A stretch of 17,145 bases of DNA, taken from GCA-2718595 sp963935005. Its GTDB lineage: Bacteria > Gemmatimonadota > Gemmatimonadetes > Longimicrobiales > Gaopeijiaceae. Where the stretch lies: the NCBI GenBank assembly GCA_963935005.1, contig CAWWAX010000030.1, forward strand, positions 1 to 17,145. Direction: 5' to 3'. The notes beneath the pieces were generated by a model. It was not told the origin of the DNA and did no database searches. It saw only the letters and a program-made list of their open reading frames with translations. The translations under genes and the position numbers were made by a program. Below, in pieces: positions 14,051 to 17,145 of the stretch. Within the stretch, counting starts at the first letter, position 1. Every line of letters begins with the position of its first letter.

Positions 14051-15826
14051 TTACATTCTCCCAAGACGCTGGAGTTCTCGTCGAGCTAAAGGCGTCAATG
14101 CGCTGTTCGGACGGGAAATGATTAGGTTTTCCAATATTGTCATGGCTTCCATACGTCCATTTTCAGACGTAGCCTTATATCTGGCCAGCTCAAGTGCGGC
14201 CACTGGAAATTCGTACGACTCAGAATGGTCCTTAACAATGTCTTCCCTAAATTCAGCCGCCCTATCATTCATCCCCGCTTCCTGGGCGATATAGGCTGCA
14301 AAAGAGAGGAGTACTGGTTCCCCAAATTCCCCAACATCCATAAGACCTAGTTCCAATACCGATAGAGCTTGTTTTGAATACCCTCTATGTTTCAAAACGG
14401 CTGCCTTTACTACGATTTCAAGATCAGCACCTTGGAGTCGATCCATTATCTCTAGAAGAGTGAGCACCTCTGTAGCTTGATGAGGCGGCAGGCCCGACAA
14501 AGCAGCCATCAAGCTAGCCTCAGCCATTGCTATCTCGTCATTAACCAGATGAAGATATCCTCTTTCGAGATCACTCCGAGGGCCTTCCACTCCCTCCAGT
14601 AGAGATTTTGCCATTGCTTCTTCCCCTTCTAAATCCAATGTAATCGCTAACAGTACACTTAGTTCGTCAACTTCTACTGCATCTGGAAACTCTCTCTTGA
14701 ATTCTCTCAATTCGTCCAACCGTTCTGTCGTTCCATTCATTGGGCCCATCCGAAATCCTTCCGCAAGGGCTCTTCGTCTTTCTGAATTACCCTTAGGAAG
14801 AGCATTGGCTATAGCGTATTGAGCCGTCAAAGCCGTTAGGGTATCACCTGATTCAAGAGCCGCAGACACAATCCTGTAATTCAGCGCTTTTATTTCGGTT
14901 GCATCCAGAGCTTGATCACGCATGGCTTCATACGCCCACAGTGAGGCTTTCGCGCCATCTTCGACCTCCTCTGCTTCTCTTGCAAGTACCGTCAAAAATC
15001 CACGACGCGTTTGTGCTTCCAAATCTCTCAAGGCCATCTCAGCGAAATCAAGGGCTTTGTCCACCGAACCTGCTTCTAGGGCAATTCTAGTAGCGGCTCG
15101 AACTCGAGGTGTCGTTGTTGGTTCCTTTACCAATTCCTCAAGCAATAGTTCTATGGAATTCTGGCCTTCTTCGCCAATTGCAACAACCCGCCTAATAACC
15201 GCTGATGTTTGTGATCCGTCGTCTCCTATCCCTTTGGCCCAAGCAATAGCTGCAGAGTCGTAACGTCCCATTTCCATCAAAAGATCCCCTATCCTTAATG
15301 TAAATTGGGAAGGTTCTTTTAAGGATCGCTCACCTCTCTTTAAAATTTCCAAAGCTTCTTCCTCTCCGTAAATTTCCAGGAATATTTCACTTATCTTCCT
15401 ATAAGGCTCAGGTTTGTTTCCGTCCACAATCAACCAATCCTCTGCAGATTTTTTCAGGTTGTCCAAGTCTCCCAACTCTTGATAGACCTTCAGGGCTAAA
15501 TTCCTGGCGACCGCTCCACCAGAATTGATTTCTAAATAATTATCCACCAAGGGTAGTATCTCCTCCAAGGTTCCCTGTTCCCTAAATATTCTTTCGGCTG
15601 CTAGGAGACCGACATCTGAAGTCGGATTAGAAGACAATACAATTCTAAGAACCCTTTCTGCTTCTGCCAGGTCTCCCCTGCCCTCATAGCTCGAAGCCTC
15701 CCGAATTAATTGGCGTTCAAGGCTAGGGTTATATCGTTGGGCTATAACTTCTGTGGATTGAAAATGAGCTACCAGAAGAAATCCAGCACATATGTGCACA
15801 CTTATGCGTATGATAAGTTGATTCAA
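14051..15826 (-). CDS. Secreted tetratricopeptide (TPR)-repeat protein
   Basis: The 591-residue product begins with a signal peptide (hydrophobic 4-20, likely cleavage near V-I-A-Q at 27-30). The rest is almost entirely alpha-helical repeats spaced like TPR units, for example G-D-L-A-E-A-E-R-V-L-R-I-V-L and, near the end, A-M-T-I-L-E-N-L-I-I-S-R-P-N. Such solenoids hold protein partners together in the periplasm; no enzyme motif is visible. The start is TTG and overlaps the TGA of the upstream coiled-coil gene (TTGA), with GAGG nine bases before it. The next gene begins three bases after the stop. This close packing with another exported protein and the coiled-coil protein suggests a common envelope complex. 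The partner cannot be named. Confidence 0.8.
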   Translation of the reverse strand: MNQLIIRISVHICAGFLLVAHFQSTEVIAQRYNPSLERQLIREASSYEGRGDLAEAERVLRIVLSSNPTSDVGLLAAERIFREQGTLEEILPLVDNYLEINSGGAVARNLALKVYQELGDLDNLKKSAEDWLIVDGNKPEPYRKISEIFLEIYGEEEALEILKRGERSLKEPSQFTLRIGDLLMEMGRYDSAAIAWAKGIGDDGSQTSAVIRRVVAIGEEGQNSIELLLEELVKEPTTTPRVRAATRIALEAGSVDKALDFAEMALRDLEAQTRRGFLTVLAREAEEVEDGAKASLWAYEAMRDQALDATEIKALNYRIVSAALESGDTLTALTAQYAIANALPKGNSERRRALAEGFRMGPMNGTTERLDELREFKREFPDAVEVDELSVLLAITLDLEGEEAMAKSLLEGVEGPRSDLERGYLHLVNDEIAMAEASLMAALSGLPPHQATEVLTLLEIMDRLQGADLEIVVKAAVLKHRGYSKQALSVLELGLMDVGEFGEPVLLSFAAYIAQEAGMNDRAAEFREDIVKDHSESYEFPVAALELARYKATSENGRMEAMTILENLIISRPNSALTPLARRELQRLGRM

Positions 15827-17145
15827 GGTGTTCGACCTCGTTGACTGACCGTCCTATTTATACGATCAAAATATTCTAGAACCATCTGCCTAAAAGCTGG
15901 TGAGAGATTATTCATGACGTCAGAATCGGGTATTTGGAAAGGCAAGTATCCCATGTCCCTATCACTCAATTCATTGGCCTGAATTTTCAAGACATTCCCA
16001 GGTTCTTCGGATTCCCTTTCTTCAGAATATTCATCCTGTTCCAGGCTCCGTCCAGCATCCAGAAGTCTTTGGAACAACCTTTCCTGCCTTCGCAAAGTCT
16101 CGGCATTTAGGCGGTTGCCAGCGAGAAGCTCTGCTAACCCCAAAGCTTCTGAAGCTAGCTCGTCAATGTCCCCTAGGGCACTCCCTTCTTCAGGTGAATT
16201 CGACAATTCCGATAACTGCTCGGCGATCTCTTCCTGTAATCCAGAAAGCTCTTGTAGTTGGCTTTCCATTGTTTGGTCTCCCAGTTGCATAGGCTTCAAT
16301 TGGCCTGTTTGGCTATTCACAGACCCTTGCTGTTCAGCGAGTTGCTGTAATTCTTCCATAGTTTGCTCGCCGGAACCCTGTTGGCCATTCTGGCCTGCTT
16401 CTTTTCCGGCAGCCATAGCCGTAAGGGCCAGCTGGTTCAAGGCGTCTATTACCTGCTCTACAGCTGGTGGCGAACCAGAAGGAATACCTCTCTGAGCGCC
16501 CAGGCTCTCTAAGGTTTCTTGTAAAGCCATCATAACCCGGCCCATTTGGGAGGACAAAGCCCGGTTTTCTTCCGTTCCGTAAGGAATGCTTTCTCCCAAC
16601 CCGTCAGCCATTGCCTCCAAGCCCACCAAAAGAGCTAACTCATCTCCTCTTAATTGTTGGGCAGACCTTCCTCCTTGTTCTCTCATTTCGTCCCTCAAGC
16701 TGGCTTGTTCATTTGCCATGGCCAAAGCATCAGTAGCTGTTTGACGGAGAGCCTCAACGCTTGCTTGCATGGACTGACCAGCCATTTCTTGCTGAGCGTC
16801 TTGCATTTCGGAAGCCATCTCGGTTAACTCGGCAGCTGCATCCTTTGCTCTGGCGGAGGCGGATGACTGGTTTCCCATACGTAGATTAGTGCTCGCTTCT
16901 TCCATGGCACTTTGAGCCTTCTCATTTCTCTCCTGTGCCCTTGCAATAGCATCTCTGGCGTCCATCTCTCCAGCAGTTTCCAATTGATCTTCGAGTTCTT
17001 CTAGCGAATTTCCCAGATCATCTGCTCTGGTTTCCAGTTTTTCTTGCTGCTCCGCTCGAACTCGAGCGTCTACGGAATCCGTCATCGCTTCAGCCAACAT
17101 TTCCTGGAGTTGTGACAGCTCCTGTGCTTCAGCAGCAGTCGCCCT
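15823..17145 (-). CDS. Long coiled-coil protein, C-terminal part (DUF4175-like), 5' end cut by window edge
   Basis: The reading frame is open to the window edge, giving 440 visible residues, so the real start is upstream. The visible part is rich in Ala, Glu, Gln, Met and Ser and is predicted to be almost all coiled coil (A-R-A-Q-E-R-N-E-K-A-Q, Q-D-A-Q-Q-E-M-A-G-Q), with a Gln/Gly-rich linker near the middle. It ends with a short folded-looking tail, P-F-Q-I-P-D-S-D and S-P-A-F-R-Q-M-V-L-E-Y-F-D-R-I (about 409-430). The composition and the tail resemble DUF4175-type proteins of Bacteroidota and Gemmatimonadota, which have membrane helices at the N-terminus, not visible here. The stop overlaps the TTG start of the TPR gene, so the two are probably translationally coupled. 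The family assignment is from memory and moderate. An ATG at 17100 is internal and should not be taken as the start. Confidence 0.7.
   Translation of the reverse strand, partial: RATAAEAQELSQLQEMLAEAMTDSVDARVRAEQQEKLETRADDLGNSLEELEDQLETAGEMDARDAIARAQERNEKAQSAMEEASTNLRMGNQSSASARAKDAAAELTEMASEMQDAQQEMAGQSMQASVEALRQTATDALAMANEQASLRDEMREQGGRSAQQLRGDELALLVGLEAMADGLGESIPYGTEENRALSSQMGRVMMALQETLESLGAQRGIPSGSPPAVEQVIDALNQLALTAMAAGKEAGQNGQQGSGEQTMEELQQLAEQQGSVNSQTGQLKPMQLGDQTMESQLQELSGLQEEIAEQLSELSNSPEEGSALGDIDELASEALGLAELLAGNRLNAETLRRQERLFQRLLDAGRSLEQDEYSEERESEEPGNVLKIQANELSDRDMGYLPFQIPDSDVMNNLSPAFRQMVLEYFDRINRTVSQRGRTP

Noticed and set aside
267..16495. Numerous plus-strand open frames of 60-140 codons.
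   Set aside because: All but a few in the gaps lie antisense to well-supported minus-strand genes, and none shows a recognisable domain or gene-like arrangement. They are shadows of the real genes.
15823..17145. Coiled-coil protein as an SMC-type or phage tape-measure protein.
   Set aside because: No ATPase motif is visible, no phage genes are nearby, and the C-terminal tail and operon with exported proteins fit an envelope DUF4175-like protein better.

Overview
The window is a dense, one-directional stretch of bacterial chromosome. All twelve recognisable genes lie on the minus strand, so transcription runs from high to low coordinates. Gaps are short, several genes overlap by 4 to 11 bases, and GTG or TTG starts are common. 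I see no insertion sequence, phage gene, integrase, CRISPR array, rRNA or tRNA, and no gene-free stretch longer than 300 bases. By eye the base composition is moderately AT-leaning and even throughout, with no sign of a recently acquired segment.

The gene content suggests a Gram-negative (diderm) member of the FCB group, such as Gemmatimonadota, Marinimicrobia or a Bacteroidota relative. Three features support this: an Ig-like lipoprotein beginning with a C-A-R-P-G-x-P-x-G-G-P pattern, a secreted protein of the family automatically named 'asparagine synthetase B' in Bacteroidota, and a PurN with the G-G-K-G-M-Y-G loop. The phylum is an inference from memory of these families, not from a search.

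In transcription order the layout is as follows. (1) 17145-10272 is an envelope module: a long coiled-coil protein (DUF4175-like C-terminal part, cut by the window edge), a secreted TPR protein and a secreted conserved protein of unknown function. It is coupled through a TTGA stop/start overlap to a DinG-type helicase that carries a degenerate JAB/MPN-like N-terminal domain. (2) 10164-7175 holds a two-helix membrane protein, a fumarylacetoacetate-hydrolase family enzyme, a DapL-like aminotransferase and a single-pass membrane protein with a TonB-like anchor. (3) 7039-1663 holds valyl-tRNA synthetase, an Ig-like lipoprotein and selenocysteine synthase SelA. (4) 1516-1172 is an A-type iron-sulfur carrier that appears to be its own small unit, with a plausible promoter and a plausible terminator. 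(5) 1079-1 holds a glyoxalase-II-like hydrolase overlapping the start of purN, which runs off the window.

Most genes are housekeeping: translation, selenocysteine formation, Fe-S assembly, purine synthesis and DNA repair. No complete new defence or mobile system is evident. The best leads are the DinG protein (decayed JAB-like domain and loss of one of the four Fe-S cysteines), the envelope module it is coupled to, the TonB-like anchor protein without a TonB C-terminal domain, and the presence of selA without selB or selC nearby.
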